Below, in pieces: positions 23,701 to 30,942 of a stretch of 64,000 nt of DNA (the first letter of the stretch is position 1; every line of letters starts with the position of its first letter). The DNA is taken from assembly GCA_949825025.1 (NCBI GenBank), contig OX463782.1, forward strand, positions 29,428,759 through 29,492,758, in the 5' to 3' direction. The translations under genes were made by a program, and so were the position numbers. The notes below the pieces were generated by a model. It searched no databases, had not been told where the DNA came from, and saw only the letters and a program-made list of their open reading frames with translations. This DNA is from Siphlonurus alternatus. Taxonomy: Eukaryota; Arthropoda; Insecta; Ephemeroptera; Siphlonuridae.

Positions 23701-26700
23701 CATTGTGTCAGGGTGAGTGTTGGACCTCTGTTCTTACTTTCAGAAAATTTATGACACTTGTGTTGACAAGGCAAAAAGCAATCAAGTTATTGCTGAAATA
23801 CATCAAATTGTGAATGGAAAATCACTATCTCTTGACAAAATATATTACCACAACGTGCAACAATACGCAAAATAGTATGAGTAGTACGATTAAATATAGT
23901 TCTGTAATAGAAACAAAAATGAAAATAAACCCTTGTTTTTTTTCTAACGCCCTAGTTTCATGTATATATAACCTGAATTTGAAATAACAATAATCTTCTG
24001 CAGGTGGTGACGCCTGGCGAGGCCTTCATGGCGCATGCGCGGTCCTCGCCCAGCGGTCAGAGCGCCGAGGACGACCCTGGCTTCGAAGCCCTCAGCAGCG
24101 GCAGCAGCAGCCACAGGTAAGACCTGAGATTGGAAGTACAAGATTTCATTGGGGTCTAGGATGTTTGGTCGCAGGATCTTTGGTCGCAGGATGTTTGGTC
24201 GCGGAATTTTGGTCGCAAGGATGTTTGGTCGCAAGGACGTTTGGTCGCAGGGATATTTGGTCGCAGGGATGTTTGGTCGCAGGGATGTTTGGTCGCAGGG
24301 ATGTTTGGTCGCAAGGATGTTTGGTCGCAAGGAAGTTTGGTCGCAAGGATGTTTGGTCGCAAGGATGTTTGGTCGCAAGGATGTTTGGTCGCAAGGATTT
24401 TTAACTATTAATTATAAGAATTATATGAATTATTGAAAGGCAGTGTAGGCTACTTTTTTTTCGTGATAAGTATGGTCAAATAATGCACCAATCATAAAGC
24501 CACGAATGGTTATGCTGTATAATAGCACTTAAAATTTTAAACTAGTATCGGACAAAATCATATATAGGCTACAAAGAGGCACACAATAATTTAAGTAAAT
24601 AATCATTTAGTATAGATTTATTCATTTTTTTTACATGACATAGAAAATCCATCACAAATATATCTTACAACATGAAAAAAATTATGTACTTTGTACCATC
24701 TACTTTGAAACTTATAACGTAATATAATGAATTTAATCAATAAAAATGTAAAAAAATTTATGTTATAATATACTATATAATACGATAAGATAAATTATGT
24801 AAATCGGAAGTAAATAAAATAATTTGATAAAATATTCATTTAACAATAAAGAAATTCAAAAATTCAAAAGAATTTATTGTTAAATAGTTTAAACAATCTA
24901 GAATGCACCCTTATGAGCTTGCACAAAGAAAAAAAAGGCAAAAAAAATTAATTTAAATTACTTTATTATGCGACCAAACATCCTTGCGACCAAACATCCG
25001 GCCTTTTACGACCAAACATCCTTGCGACCAAACATCCTTGCGACCAAACATCCCTGCGACCAAACGTCCTTGCGACCAAACGTCCTTGCGACCAAACATC
25101 CTTGCGACCAAACGTCCTTGCGACCAAACATCCTTGCGACCAAACATCCTTGCGACCAAACATCCTTGCGACCAAAATACCGCGACCAAACATCCTGCGA
25201 CCAAATATCCTGCGACCAAACATCCGGCTCCCATTTCATTGCTGTCATTATTTTGGTGTTCGTGGGGAACATGACAAACCTACTGTCATCGTTAATAGAG
25301 TTGGTTACCAAATAGTTGCAGGTATTTGGAATTATTTTCAGTTACTCATGCTTTCTTCCACCCCTTCAAGTTTTATATTAAAAATAAATAATCATTGAAT
25401 AGATTACAGGGGCATGCAGTGCCTAGAAGAGCTGCAACTGGCTGAGCATTCATGTGTTACAGGTTGCATAAACACAGGATAAAAAGCTGCTGCTTGAAGA
25501 TCGCACTTGATTGCATATTATATAAGGATAGTTACATTAGGCCTGTTCGTAAACCCTGCTCGGTGTACTCTGAGGAAGTTTACGAATAAAAATCGTGACG
25601 TCATCTGCACTGCACTCCCTACCCCACCATCTGCGCTGGTGTAAGAAAACGGTGTAAAAGTGTACACCTAGCACTCCGAGCAGGGTTTACGAACAGGCCT
25701 ATTGTGTTGTCCTCCCCTTCAATAAATAACGGGCGCGATTCACGAAGCAGTTAGCCAGGTTTCTAACCACGTTTAGCTTAACCACATTTAACTCAGAGGT
25801 GATTTAACACGTAAAACAGGTATAGTTGCAGGTTAACTAAACGTGGTTAGAAACCTGGCTAAGTGCTTCATGAATCGCACCCAATACCTTCTTTGAACTA
25901 TCATTCGTCTATAATAAATATAAATTAGTAAATCCTACGTGATTGTTGTTAGTGTGCCGTTGTCTCGGTACGCGGCGCTGCCGGGCTTCTCTGACGCGGG
26001 CGGCGACGCGGAGGACGAGCTTACTGACGCGGGCTCGGCAGGCCAGGAGCAACTGCGCTGCTGGGAGTACATGCTCGAACGGAACACGCGTGTGCTGTTC
26101 GACCGCGAGCTGCAGGCAGTGCCGCCTAACACGAGGCCCACGCTGCCCAGGCCGGCTAAGCAGCAGCAACAGGATCTAGTGAGTGCAAGGGCGAATTCAC
26201 GTAGGGGGAAGAGGGGTACTATCTATAGAAGGTACCATAGGGGATGGTGTGCGGTGTTAATATCACCCTTCCGTGAGAAAAATGTCCTAACTCCATTGGT
26301 AAGTAAAAATGGAGTTAGGTTATGATAATATACGCGCGCTCATATAAAATATCCTAAATCCATTTTTACTCATCACCAATGGAGTCAGGATATTTTTCCG
26401 CTACCAAGTCACTGATTGCTGGTTAGGATAAGGCATGAAATTTTTCCTTTAGTCCTTCAACATCAAATGCTGCATGACAGAACCCTATGCTGATGCGCCA
26501 ATAGGTTAAAACAGTAGATGAAACACGGTCACTTACACTTTTTCTTCATGAGGGATATCACCTGTCACAGGATTTTTTTCAATTTTTAACGCTTATGAAT
26601 GACGTTGCTGCTCTAATATTAAAAAAAAAAAAATGGTTACTATAAAAATATAGGGGGGAAAATAACCATAATTTTGTATATATGATTTAATCAAAAATAC

Positions 26701-27108
26701 GGTAAAAAATATTTCGATTTCTTGGTTTTCTACGAGCATTTTTTTATTTTTGCTCTGCGCATAAAGAATTAGAGAAACTTCAAATGAATTTACTATACAG
26801 AGGGCATAAAAAATACTTGCCAGTCTCCTATGATTGGTTCGTTAAAATGTGTTTGCTTTTTTCAGACCCTGGGTGGTTCTGCACGACACAGGCTGCTGTA
26901 CTCTGGTCCTCACGCCGCCTACTTCGGCTCACTTCAGCGACTGCTTCCTTCCTCCGCAGCCCCCACCCCTGCCCCCCCTGAACCCTCAGGGCCGGCCGAG
27001 ATGCTGCAGTACGTACCTGAAGAGGAGGCACCTCTGAGCGAGGGAGACTCAATGCAGTGTGGTAACCGCATGCAACGTTACTGGGGCGTGGCTACCACCG
27101 AACTGTGA
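8341..27108 (+). CDS. PHLPP: PHLPP: PH domain leucine-rich repeat protein phosphatase, 20 coding exons
   Basis: Joined exons: 8341 (or 8416)-8722, 9176-9319, 10706-10932, 13393-13565, 15522-15675, 17305-17508, 17949-18102, 18879-18939, 19067-19196, 19281-19405, 19743-19937, 20287-20449, 20626-20756, 21426-21560, 22013-22210, 22826-23116, 23511-23712, 24004-24116, 25953-26178, 26866-27108. Every junction keeps frame; the product is about 1,191 residues from 8416, or 1,216 from ATG 8341. Order: Ras-association-like N-terminus, PH domain, about twenty leucine-rich repeats, PP2C-like domain, low-complexity tail and C-terminal TTEL, a class I PDZ ligand as in vertebrate PHLPP1/2. The family dephosphorylates the hydrophobic motif of Akt and PKC at membranes. 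The PP2C metal-ligand aspartates appear replaced here (see findings), so activity is doubtful. Exons are GC-rich, introns AT-rich. Confidence 0.93.
9176..9319 (+). CDS. PHLPP: PHLPP exon 2: start of PH domain
   Basis: Phase 1 in and out, between tgcag and CAG|GTAAGT. Encodes LLGFPRSARLCVLKGL then RWKRRAVALLGSRLLLFPG. The basic WKRR and strand RLLLFPG mark the first strands of the PH domain. Confidence 0.9.
9385..9538. mobile_element. MITE with TAA target duplication (PIF/Harbinger-like)
   Basis: A 154-base inverted repeat with ends AGCCGGTATTACACGATACA and its complement. It is flanked on both sides by TAA (9382-9384 and 9539-9541). A three-base TWA duplication is typical of PIF/Harbinger elements. 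Sits in PHLPP intron 2. Confidence 0.75.
10107..10124. repeat. Poly-G run
   Basis: Eighteen consecutive G in PHLPP intron 2. It can form a G-quadruplex in principle and is prone to length error in sequencing. Confidence 0.9.
10706..10932 (+). CDS. PHLPP: PHLPP exon 3: rest of PH domain
   Basis: Phase 1 to phase 0, between atttcag and AAG|GTTAGT. Encodes GEAGAGTGAEVELELRGGRV and, after a glycine/proline-rich loop, KALFLGFLAEAERDLWLAWL. The last part is the C-terminal PH helix with its conserved tryptophan. The loop is longer than in vertebrates. Confidence 0.9.
10933..13392 (+). other. PHLPP intron 3
   Basis: About 2.5 kb, AT-rich. Holds a member of a dispersed repeat at 11784-11920 and an unexplained GC-rich patch at 12255-12410. 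An exon-like open stretch at 12735-12838 ends at GAT|GTAAGT, but its phases do not fit insertion between exons 3 and 4. Confidence 0.6.
11784..11920. repeat. Dispersed repeat with AATCGTGCTG ends, copy 1
   Basis: Ends resemble TTAAAATCGTGCTG and its complement (CAGTACGATTTTAAGGGT on the right). Contains TGACGTCA at 11830 and CTTTCCTTGCTTG. Similar sequences at 31500-31622 and 45583-45702 suggest an old MITE family. Confidence 0.5.
13393..13565 (+). CDS. PHLPP: PHLPP exon 4: first leucine-rich repeats
   Basis: Phase 0 to phase 2, between ttccatag and GGG|GTGAGT. Encodes SRLCLARSGLRTLPAQLL then LTVLDLRDNLLAELPDDIW, two repeats of about 23 residues with the LxxLxLxxN pattern. Equivalent to the start of the LRR region directly after the PH domain. 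Confidence 0.9.
13566..15293 (+). other. PHLPP intron 4, 5' part
   Basis: AT-rich. A short inverted repeat (GTTGATTGCTAAGCAGATCTC at 13821 and its complement near 13888-13908) and a GC-rich patch at 14695-14795 are the only structures noticed; neither is assigned. Confidence 0.5.
15294..15521 (+). repeat. Minisatellite of repeated 3' splice-site modules
   Basis: Six to seven units of 34-40 bases end at the exon 5 acceptor. Each unit holds CCCCCCTAACTAAGAC, with a branch-point-like CTAAC, followed by GGTTTCAG. The AG dinucleotides fall at 15302, 15336, 15371, 15411, 15451, 15486 and 15521. The last is the acceptor that keeps frame. The array thus multiplies the whole acceptor module. Confidence 0.9.
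15522..15675 (+). CDS. PHLPP: PHLPP exon 5: leucine-rich repeats
   Basis: Phase 2 to phase 0. Encodes GLQEMRLDRNALRELPPGL, LHTLSATQNRLSSLPSGLL and HMPALRAL. The acceptor atttcag|GTTGCAG rather than the next ttgcag|GAG is chosen because only it keeps frame with exon 4 and completes the repeat beginning LQEMRL. Confidence 0.9.
15676..17304 (+). other. PHLPP intron 5
   Basis: 1.6 kb of AT-rich sequence. No convincing exon or element seen. Confidence 0.6.
17305..17508 (+). CDS. PHLPP: PHLPP exon 6: LRR with acidic/glycine-rich insertion
   Basis: 68 codons, phase 0 at both ends (tttacag, GGA|GTGAGT). Starts SLHSNLLEAAAVSAAA, then a glycine- and glutamate-rich insertion (about 30 residues, including GGGGVGAGSSGGEEELEE), then LSHVDLRHNALSG. 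The insertion interrupts an otherwise regular repeat and is probably a disordered loop. Confidence 0.85.
17816..17939 (+). repeat. 31-bp minisatellite ending at the exon 7 acceptor
   Basis: Four units of about 31 bases, TTCCTTGTTTCGCGGTCTAT followed by CCCTGCCTAAC, run directly into the acceptor region gtgacgcag at 17948. The first three units contain a branch-point-like CTAAC or CTAAT and a pyrimidine-rich stretch. Second acceptor-associated array in this gene, with no sequence similarity to the first. Confidence 0.85.
17949..18102 (+). CDS. PHLPP: PHLPP exon 7: leucine-rich repeats
   Basis: Phase 0 to phase 1. Encodes ALTSLDVSHNRVQSLDLAAL, LRRLHCSSNELRHLALSG and LEVLVAPHN. Good LRR spacing. 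TGACGTCA occurs within the coding sequence at 17953. Confidence 0.9.
18103..18878 (+). other. PHLPP intron 7
   Basis: AT-rich; no feature seen. Confidence 0.6.
18879..18939 (+). CDS. PHLPP: PHLPP exon 8: short LRR exon
   Basis: 61 bases, phase 1 to phase 2, between tcctgcag and TCG|GTGAGT. Completes APHNRLQLVQVDPAPTRLQE then LDLSR. The repeat is only complete when this small exon is included. Confidence 0.88.
19067..19196 (+). CDS. PHLPP: PHLPP exon 9: leucine-rich repeats
   Basis: Phase 2 to phase 0. Encodes RNELLMVPTWLVDCRALCSL, DASHNQLTALPETLLQL and PHLHTLQ. Donor CAG|GTAAGA. Confidence 0.9.
19281..19405 (+). CDS. PHLPP: PHLPP exon 10: leucine-rich repeats
   Basis: Phase 0 to phase 2, only 84 bases after exon 9. 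Encodes VGHNALRSLPSARGRPLSL, QILRLQSNALAALPHGLL and TACTR. Donor CAG|GTGAGC. Confidence 0.9.
19406..19742 (+). other. PHLPP intron 10
   Basis: Short AT-rich intron with TGACGTCA at 19722, about 13 bases before the acceptor gttcacgcag. Confidence 0.6.
19743..19937 (+). CDS. PHLPP: PHLPP exon 11: leucine-rich repeats
   Basis: Phase 2 to phase 2. Encodes RLVELNVSTNRLAVLLDEG, VRRLLAANNQLGDAALRQMA and LRTLHAAHNRITTLPEV. Confidence 0.9.
19938..20286 (+). other. PHLPP intron 11
   Basis: AT-rich; no feature seen. Confidence 0.6.
20287..20449 (+). CDS. PHLPP: PHLPP exon 12: leucine-rich repeats
   Basis: Phase 2 to phase 0. Encodes MAAWCELQELVLSGNQLTAL, LQVLRLHSNQIRSCPAV and SHMVALK. Donor AAG|GTAAGG. 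Confidence 0.9.
20626..20756 (+). CDS. PHLPP: PHLPP exon 13: last leucine-rich repeats
   Basis: Phase 0 to phase 2. Encodes VLDLSHNKLEQVDLARLAP, GLQCLDVSCNNRLHVDPG and HFNYYR. The donor CCG|GTAACC is the first of three nearly identical donor-like sites. Confidence 0.9.
20746..20848 (+). repeat. Tandem repeat of the exon 13 donor region
   Basis: Three units of 33-37 bases each contain TACCGGTAAxCATTAC. The GT of the donor motif lies at 20757, 20790 and 20826. The first joins exons 13 and 14 in frame; reading past it meets TAA at once, so the downstream copies would truncate the protein. Confidence 0.85.
20849..21425 (+). other. PHLPP intron 13, rest
   Basis: Contains TGACGTCA at 20945 within a less AT-rich patch (20930-21070). 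No exon recognised. Confidence 0.55.
21426..21560 (+). CDS. PHLPP: PHLPP exon 14: LRR to PP2C junction
   Basis: Phase 2 to phase 2. Encodes RSQRPMSLVDVTGQNRSCLP and CELPWALGFADAGGWSR. WALGFADAGG corresponds to the opening strand of the PHLPP phosphatase domain. Confidence 0.9.
21561..22012 (+). other. PHLPP intron 14
   Basis: AT-rich; no feature seen. Confidence 0.6.
22013..22210 (+). CDS. PHLPP: PHLPP exon 15: PP2C-like domain, first part
   Basis: Phase 2 to phase 2. Encodes LPVCQLRLPGFCNSEALLG, VFEGRGAGGPEVASLLARS and VPRLLLEERTIPETASEF. VFEGRGAGG stands where PP2C enzymes have the metal-binding FDGxxG motif; the aspartate is glutamate here. Confidence 0.9.
22211..22825 (+). other. PHLPP intron 15
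   Basis: AT-rich; no feature seen. Confidence 0.6.
22826..23116 (+). CDS. PHLPP: PHLPP exon 16: PP2C-like domain, middle
   Basis: Phase 2 to phase 2, 291 bases. Encodes YVLRVASVGGARVLLARRGG, LGRSQEFPLLVPDPFVTEVV and LGEADQFLLVASER. The VASVGGARVLL stretch matches the PP2C NVGDSRxVL strand without its aspartate. VASER at the end takes the place of the SDG motif. Confidence 0.9.
23117..23510 (+). other. PHLPP intron 16
   Basis: AT-rich; no feature seen. Confidence 0.6.
23511..23712 (+). CDS. PHLPP: PHLPP exon 17: end of PP2C-like domain
   Basis: Phase 2 to phase 0. Encodes LWLHVAEEEAVREVGAALG, ANVAAKRLVDLAQSYGCGGA and VSVLVLSLLGEG. AAKRLxxLAQSYGC is the conserved PHLPP signature. GCGGAVSVLVL replaces the PP2C GSxDNxTVxVV, so the final aspartate is lost. 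Confidence 0.92.
24004..24116 (+). CDS. PHLPP: PHLPP exon 18: linker
   Basis: Phase 0 to phase 2, between cttctgcag and CAG|GTAAGA. Encodes VVTPGEAFMAHARSSPSGQS and a serine/glycine-rich stretch ending SSGSSSHR. Probably disordered. Confidence 0.82.
24150..25240. mobile_element. Foldback element with arms of 16-bp tandem repeats
   Basis: Left arm 24158-24400: about 15 units of GGTCGCAAGGATGTTT. Right arm 24968-25226: the same repeat in reverse complement (CGACCAAACATCCTTG). The outermost units of both arms share variants such as GGTCGCGGxATTTT, and the flanks TTTCATTGGGGTCTAGGATG and GGCTCCCATTTC also pair, so the symmetry extends over the whole element. Between the arms are about 570 AT-rich bases without genes. 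Arms built of short direct repeats are typical of Foldback (FB-like) transposons. It lies in PHLPP intron 18; overlapping open frames are repeat artefacts. Confidence 0.85.
25540..25699. mobile_element. MITE, ends GGCCTGTTCGTAAACCCTG
   Basis: Inverted repeat with ends GGCCTGTTCGTAAACCCTGC and its complement, flanked by TA on both sides. Contains TGACGTCA at 25596. An element at 34592-34720 shares the outer motif GTCTGTTCG. Confidence 0.75.
25731..25882. mobile_element. MITE, ends GGGYGCGATTCAYGAAGCA
   Basis: Inverted repeat of about 55 bases per arm containing GTTTCTAACCACGTTTAG. The target duplication is not clear. PHLPP intron 18. Confidence 0.75.
25953..26178 (+). CDS. PHLPP: PHLPP exon 19: C-terminal region
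   Basis: Phase 2 to phase 0, between ttgttgttag and CTA|GTGAGT. Encodes SVPLSRYAALPGFSDAGGDA, CWEYMLERNTRVLFDRELQA and a proline-rich stretch ending QQQQDL. WEYMLERNTRVLFDREL resembles the conserved segment after the phosphatase domain. Confidence 0.85.
26278..26398. repeat. Short foldback element with CCTAACTCCATTGGTAA
   Basis: Inverted arms contain ATCCTGACTCCATTGG or ATCCTAACTCCATTGG with internal smaller palindromes. A relative is at 38691-38792. PHLPP intron 19. Confidence 0.6.
26866..27108 (+). CDS. PHLPP: PHLPP exon 20: C-terminus with PDZ ligand
   Basis: Phase 0 in from tttttcag; ends at TGA 27106-27108. Encodes RHRLLYSGPHAAYFGSLQRL, a proline-rich stretch, and NRMQRYWGVATTEL. The final TTEL fits a class I PDZ-binding motif (S/T-x-hydrophobic) as in vertebrate PHLPPs. 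Confidence 0.92.
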   Translation, partial: TLGGSARHRLLYSGPHAAYFGSLQRLLPSSAAPTPAPPEPSGPAEMLQYVPEEEAPLSEGDSMQCGNRMQRYWGVATTEL

Positions 27109-27444
27109 CCTTTAACCTTTAGTGACCAGAAGACTCTTGCAGTGTTTCAATAGTATATGGCGTATACGACCAATCTGTGACCTTGCTTGGTGACCTTAAA
27201 ATAATGAACTGTATTAAAAGGAAACTCTGCTTTTTCGGAACATGACCCAGAAAAATCTTTAAAATATTTTAATAATGCATATTATTATAATTAATTGAAT
27301 GTTCATTTAAAAACATGCAAAAGAACAGTGAACATGTTTAACAAATATAAACATGGCATATGTATAAATGATTAATATTGAATGTATTCTTTTATTGTAT
27401 GATTTTTTTTCCTTATGTGTGATCGTATAAAGTGTATTTCTTTC

Positions 27445-27450
27445 AATAAA
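27445..27450 (+). terminator. PHLPP: Polyadenylation signal of PHLPP
   Basis: AATAAA 337 bases after the stop codon, in an AT-rich 3' untranslated region. Cleavage is expected about 15-25 bases further on. Confidence 0.65.
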
Positions 27451-27738
27451 CAAATTAAAACAAAAAATTTCCTTTCATTCAATTGAGAAGTTTTTAGCAA
27501 TAAATCTTATAAATAAGCAAACCTTAATTTGCATGACGCATAATTACTTACTTGATATGTATAGCCATAAATAATGTCGAATCTTTATAAATAACCCTCC
27601 CTGTACACACTACTACATACCTCACCTCTTTGTCCTCTCATGGTGATTAAATTCTTTGATCAAATTATTTACGTAACATTGCTGCGACATATATCGGACG
27701 AGGTAATAACAACATTATTTTTATATAGAGTAGCATAT

Positions 27739-27741
27739 AAT

Positions 27742-27819
<78 letters not shown>
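27739..27819. repeat. (TA)n microsatellite
   Basis: About 80 bases of TA dinucleotides with one interruption (TAAATA). Confidence 0.95.
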
Positions 27820-27821
<2 letters not shown>

Positions 27822-27899
27822 TTCAACTGAACCCTGTTGTAGTGACTGAATTTAACCTCCCGGCTCTTCGTAGACCCTACTTTTGTGGGTCCCTTCCAA

Positions 27900-28010
27900 A
27901 CCATGGCCTAAGCAATCCATCCCAGCATTCGCCTGGTTGTGACTGAAGAAACCATGGAAACATCAGTCAGGATGGTCGGCAAATGATGGAGGATGTCATC
28001 AATCACCTCT
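27900..28010 (-). repeat. Diverged fragment of the 5S-derived SINE
   Basis: CCCAGCATTCGCCTGG, then ATCAGTCAGGATGG, corresponds to the body of the SINE at 41482-41843 in the same orientation. No 5S head is visible. Confidence 0.45.
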
Positions 28011-28019
28011 CGGATGCAC

Positions 28020-28770
28020 GAGTGGGTGTTCTTTTGACCGGTTATAGATAATAATTATAAAAAATTAAACTTTTAATTATGAATCTCACTCTCAATTACT
28101 GCTGGAGTCAAAGAATATTTTTCTACGACAGAATCGAATGAAATAAATTTTAAACCAACAATGTTATAAAACTTAATCGCTTATATGGTTTGAGCAAATT
28201 CAATCTGCTGGTAATTTTCTATAATAACAGCTCCATTTCATTAATTACATGCTAGAATATAATATGCATGTTATAGGCCCACCATCAGTGCAGTTTAATT
28301 GCAGCTATAGGGGCATGATGTCAACGCGTTTTACTGTTTTACTGTGAATACTGTGTTTAGCTAATTTAGACCCGTGTGTGGTTCCATGTTGTAAGTTACG
28401 TGCCTTGCGTTCGTGTTGACAAAGTTGCATAGCTTGCAGGCGTTTGCAAACTGAGCAGTAACTAAATTCTACCCCTGAATAACCATATGATAAGTATATA
28501 ATTATTATGTAATTTAATGGATTATAATGCTTTAATTAAACAATTCTGAATGCAAATAGGCTGGTTACGTTGTACTTAATATACCTATGAGTTTATGACT
28601 TAGAATTATGTTTAAAAAAGTAAAAGTTAAAACTGCAAAATAAAACATTACAACTATTGTCCACAGAAATTTGTATTGACTTGTTATAGTAATAAAATTG
28701 TTATTTTCATTACCGAACAGTATGTTTTTGGGAAATTTATATACAGTCAAAATTAATAAATTATGCACAT
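28020..28770. other. Intergenic, no feature seen
   Basis: AT-rich, no gene or element recognised. Confidence 0.5.
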
Positions 28771-29262
28771 CCCTATTCCCTGGGGTAAATACTATAAAAA
28801 AGTACACCTCGCTTTCCACCCAGTGCAGTGATGCACTTGTGTGTGCCTTGCATGGTTCCCCAGGCCAGACGTGGATTTAGGGGGGGGGGGCTGCAGCTCC
28901 CCTGAAATTTTGGATTTAACATTGGGCAATATAGGCACTTCCCCCACTCCAATTTTTTTAACATTGGCCTTATGAAGGCAGCACCCTCCGAAATTTTTCA
29001 GCCTTCCCCGAAATTTTTTCCTGGATCCGCGCCTGCCCCAGGCTTTGGACATCACTTTGGTTCATTGATAAAAAGTAGAGGTATCCATCCTGACTGAAGT
29101 TTTCCACGGTTCCTTCGATTTTTCTCACCTCAGCGAATACTGCGACGCGTAACAGAGGCCGTGGCCACCATCCTTTCCCTATTCCTTATCCCTACCTATA
29201 TTACCCCGCCGCGCTCTTAGGAGTGTATCCTTGTAAATAATAATAAAAAAAAAAAAAATAGT
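28771..29262 (+). mobile_element. SINE body (5' truncated) interrupted by a hAT MITE
   Basis: Matches the SINE at 57508 and 41843: CTTTCCACCCAGTGCAGTGA, GATGCACTTGTGTGTG, then after the nested element CTTTGGACATCACTTTGGTT, GACGCGTAACAGAGGCCGTG and a poly-A tail near 29248-29260. The 5S-like head is missing. Confidence 0.8.
28866..29035. mobile_element. hAT-type MITE nested in the SINE
   Basis: 170 bases with terminal inverted repeats CAGACGTGGATTTAGG and (reverse complement of the right end) CAGGCGCGGATCCAGG. Flanked by a perfect 8-base duplication CCCCAGGC at 28858-28865 and 29036-29043, as expected of hAT elements. The uninterrupted SINE at 41482-41843 shows the empty target. Confidence 0.88.
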
Positions 29263-29439
29263 AACTAATTTTATTATGATAAAAATAAATTTATAATCAT
29301 TTTATAATTTTAATAATAAATTTATCTATATAATTTTATGTTATTTATAATTATATTTATTCATCCACAAAACAGTAAAAAACTATAGGAATGATATTAA
29401 ATAATTATTTATTTACATATAATTTTATTATTACATATG

Positions 29440-29720
29440 CAATGGACAACAAACATGAATTTTTTTTTATTGCAAAAATGAAAAGAGGGTATCAAATTAT
29501 GCCACTCTGATTTTTTCAGATTTTTTGGAGTCCTGGAACTATTTTTAAATAATTGTTCAAGTTCTCTAAGTTAAGTTGACACCCCTGAATCCGTAATAAA
29601 AAGGATAGGGCAAAAACGCCTATTGTCGCCTCCAGTGGGGCCGTAGCCGCACTTTCAATATTTTTTAAAAATAGTTCCAGGACTAAAAAAAAAAACTGAA
29701 AATTTCAGAGTAAAATGTAC
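29440..29720. mobile_element. Foldback MITE family A, copy 2 (diverged)
   Basis: Same order of motifs as copy 1 (ATTGCAAAAATGAAAAGAGG, TTTTTTCAGATTTTTTGGAG, then the mirrored arm), but decayed. The central TGACGTCA pair has been lost. Confidence 0.65.
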
Positions 29721-30187
29721 TCATCTAAATTTAAAAAAAATATATAATTATATATAACTATATAACAAGTATATACTTTAAATGCAAATTTCCTGGGTTT
29801 TATTCAAATTCACGTAATACACAGAGTTAGGATTCAAAGCAATTTAAGTCTTATTATATCCTTCTGTTCAGGTTAAAATGATTTTACTGTATTAAAAAAC
29901 CCAGTACAATAGATACACATAATTGAGTCCTATAAAAATATCTACACATTCAAATTGATTATTTTTAAAATATTAAAATTAGAAGAAAATATGTAAATAA
30001 AATAAACACATTATGCTTTCGGCACACAATACGCCCCTCATCTCTACCTTCCCGCATTACCTCAGTGCCTAGCAAGTTGCATAACCTCAAGGCGCGAAAC
30101 GTTAAGTTTTAAAATAAAAATTCTGTTTGTCAGGTAGTGGCGTCATCTTGCGTTATATCATTAAACCTTGATTCTAAATAATATATA
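29721..30187. other. Intergenic, no feature seen
   Basis: AT-rich; nothing recognised. Confidence 0.5.
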
Positions 30188-30940
30188 CAGGGTGTCCCAA
30201 AGATCTTTAGATTTTTCAAACCCTAATTGCAACCAATTGGTATTTTATAATGTTCACTTTATATACATCAAATTAAAGCTCTGAATTTAACATTTTCAAA
30301 CATGTGAACAGAAACAAAAATCTGAAAGGTGATGTTTCTTTTTACCCATTAGAAGGCAAAATGGGAGCTTTTTGCACTTTTTCGTGCATCGTTTTATGGA
30401 CGAGGTGTTCCCAGGCATATGGATCGACCTGGGGTCCCACAACATGGGTCCCCAGGTTCCCTGACTTCACTCCCTCAGAATTTTTCCTACAGGTCTATGC
30501 GAAGGACAACGTATCCAAAATTCCAGCGTGAGACTCGTTGGAGCTAAAGCAAGGTATCACCGCCACGATCCAGTCCACCATACCTGCCATGCTGCGCAAT
30601 GTGTGGCGTGATTTCGATGAGGGACTGGATGTTTGCTAAACCACCAACGAAGCCCATTTAGAGAGGCCTTGTTGCATTTGCATTGAAAAAAAAATCAACA
30701 AGCATAAGAATTGGTGCAATAAATTTTTAGGAGCAGGAGAAATCGTGATTTCGAAAAAAAGTGACCATTTTGCTTTCTAACGGGTAAAAAAAAAATCACA
30801 TTTAAAACAAAAAAATCTGTTCACATTTTTGAAAATGTTAAATTCAGAGCTTTAATTTGATGTATATAAAATGAACATTGAAAAATAATAAACGGTTGCT
30901 ATTTGGGTTTGAAAATTTTAAAGATCTTTGGGACACCCTG
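30188..30940 (+). mobile_element. Degenerate mariner-like DNA transposon
   Basis: 753 bases bounded by CAGGGTGTCCCAAAGATCTT and its complement, flanked by TA on both sides. The inverted repeats extend imperfectly for about 180 bases per end. A central segment encodes only the C-terminal end of a transposase. Non-autonomous. Confidence 0.88.
30415..30639 (+). pseudogene. Transposase C-terminal remnant (Tc1/mariner superfamily)
   Basis: Reads PRFPDFTPSEFFLQVYAKDN, then an in-frame TGA (30529-30531), then DSLELKQGITATIQSTIPAM and LRNVWRDFDEGLDVC before TAA. This corresponds to the DDE transposase region with SPDLTPxDFFLWGYxKD and the following LRNVWRExxxRLDVC. The catalytic N-terminal two thirds is missing, so it is not functional. 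Confidence 0.82.
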
Positions 30941-30942
30941 TA

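Noticed and set aside
24143..25398. Many overlapping open frames with repeats such as ATKHPCDQTSLRPNI
   Set aside because: They are translations of the 16-bp tandem repeats in the foldback element, open in several frames on both strands, with no gene signals.
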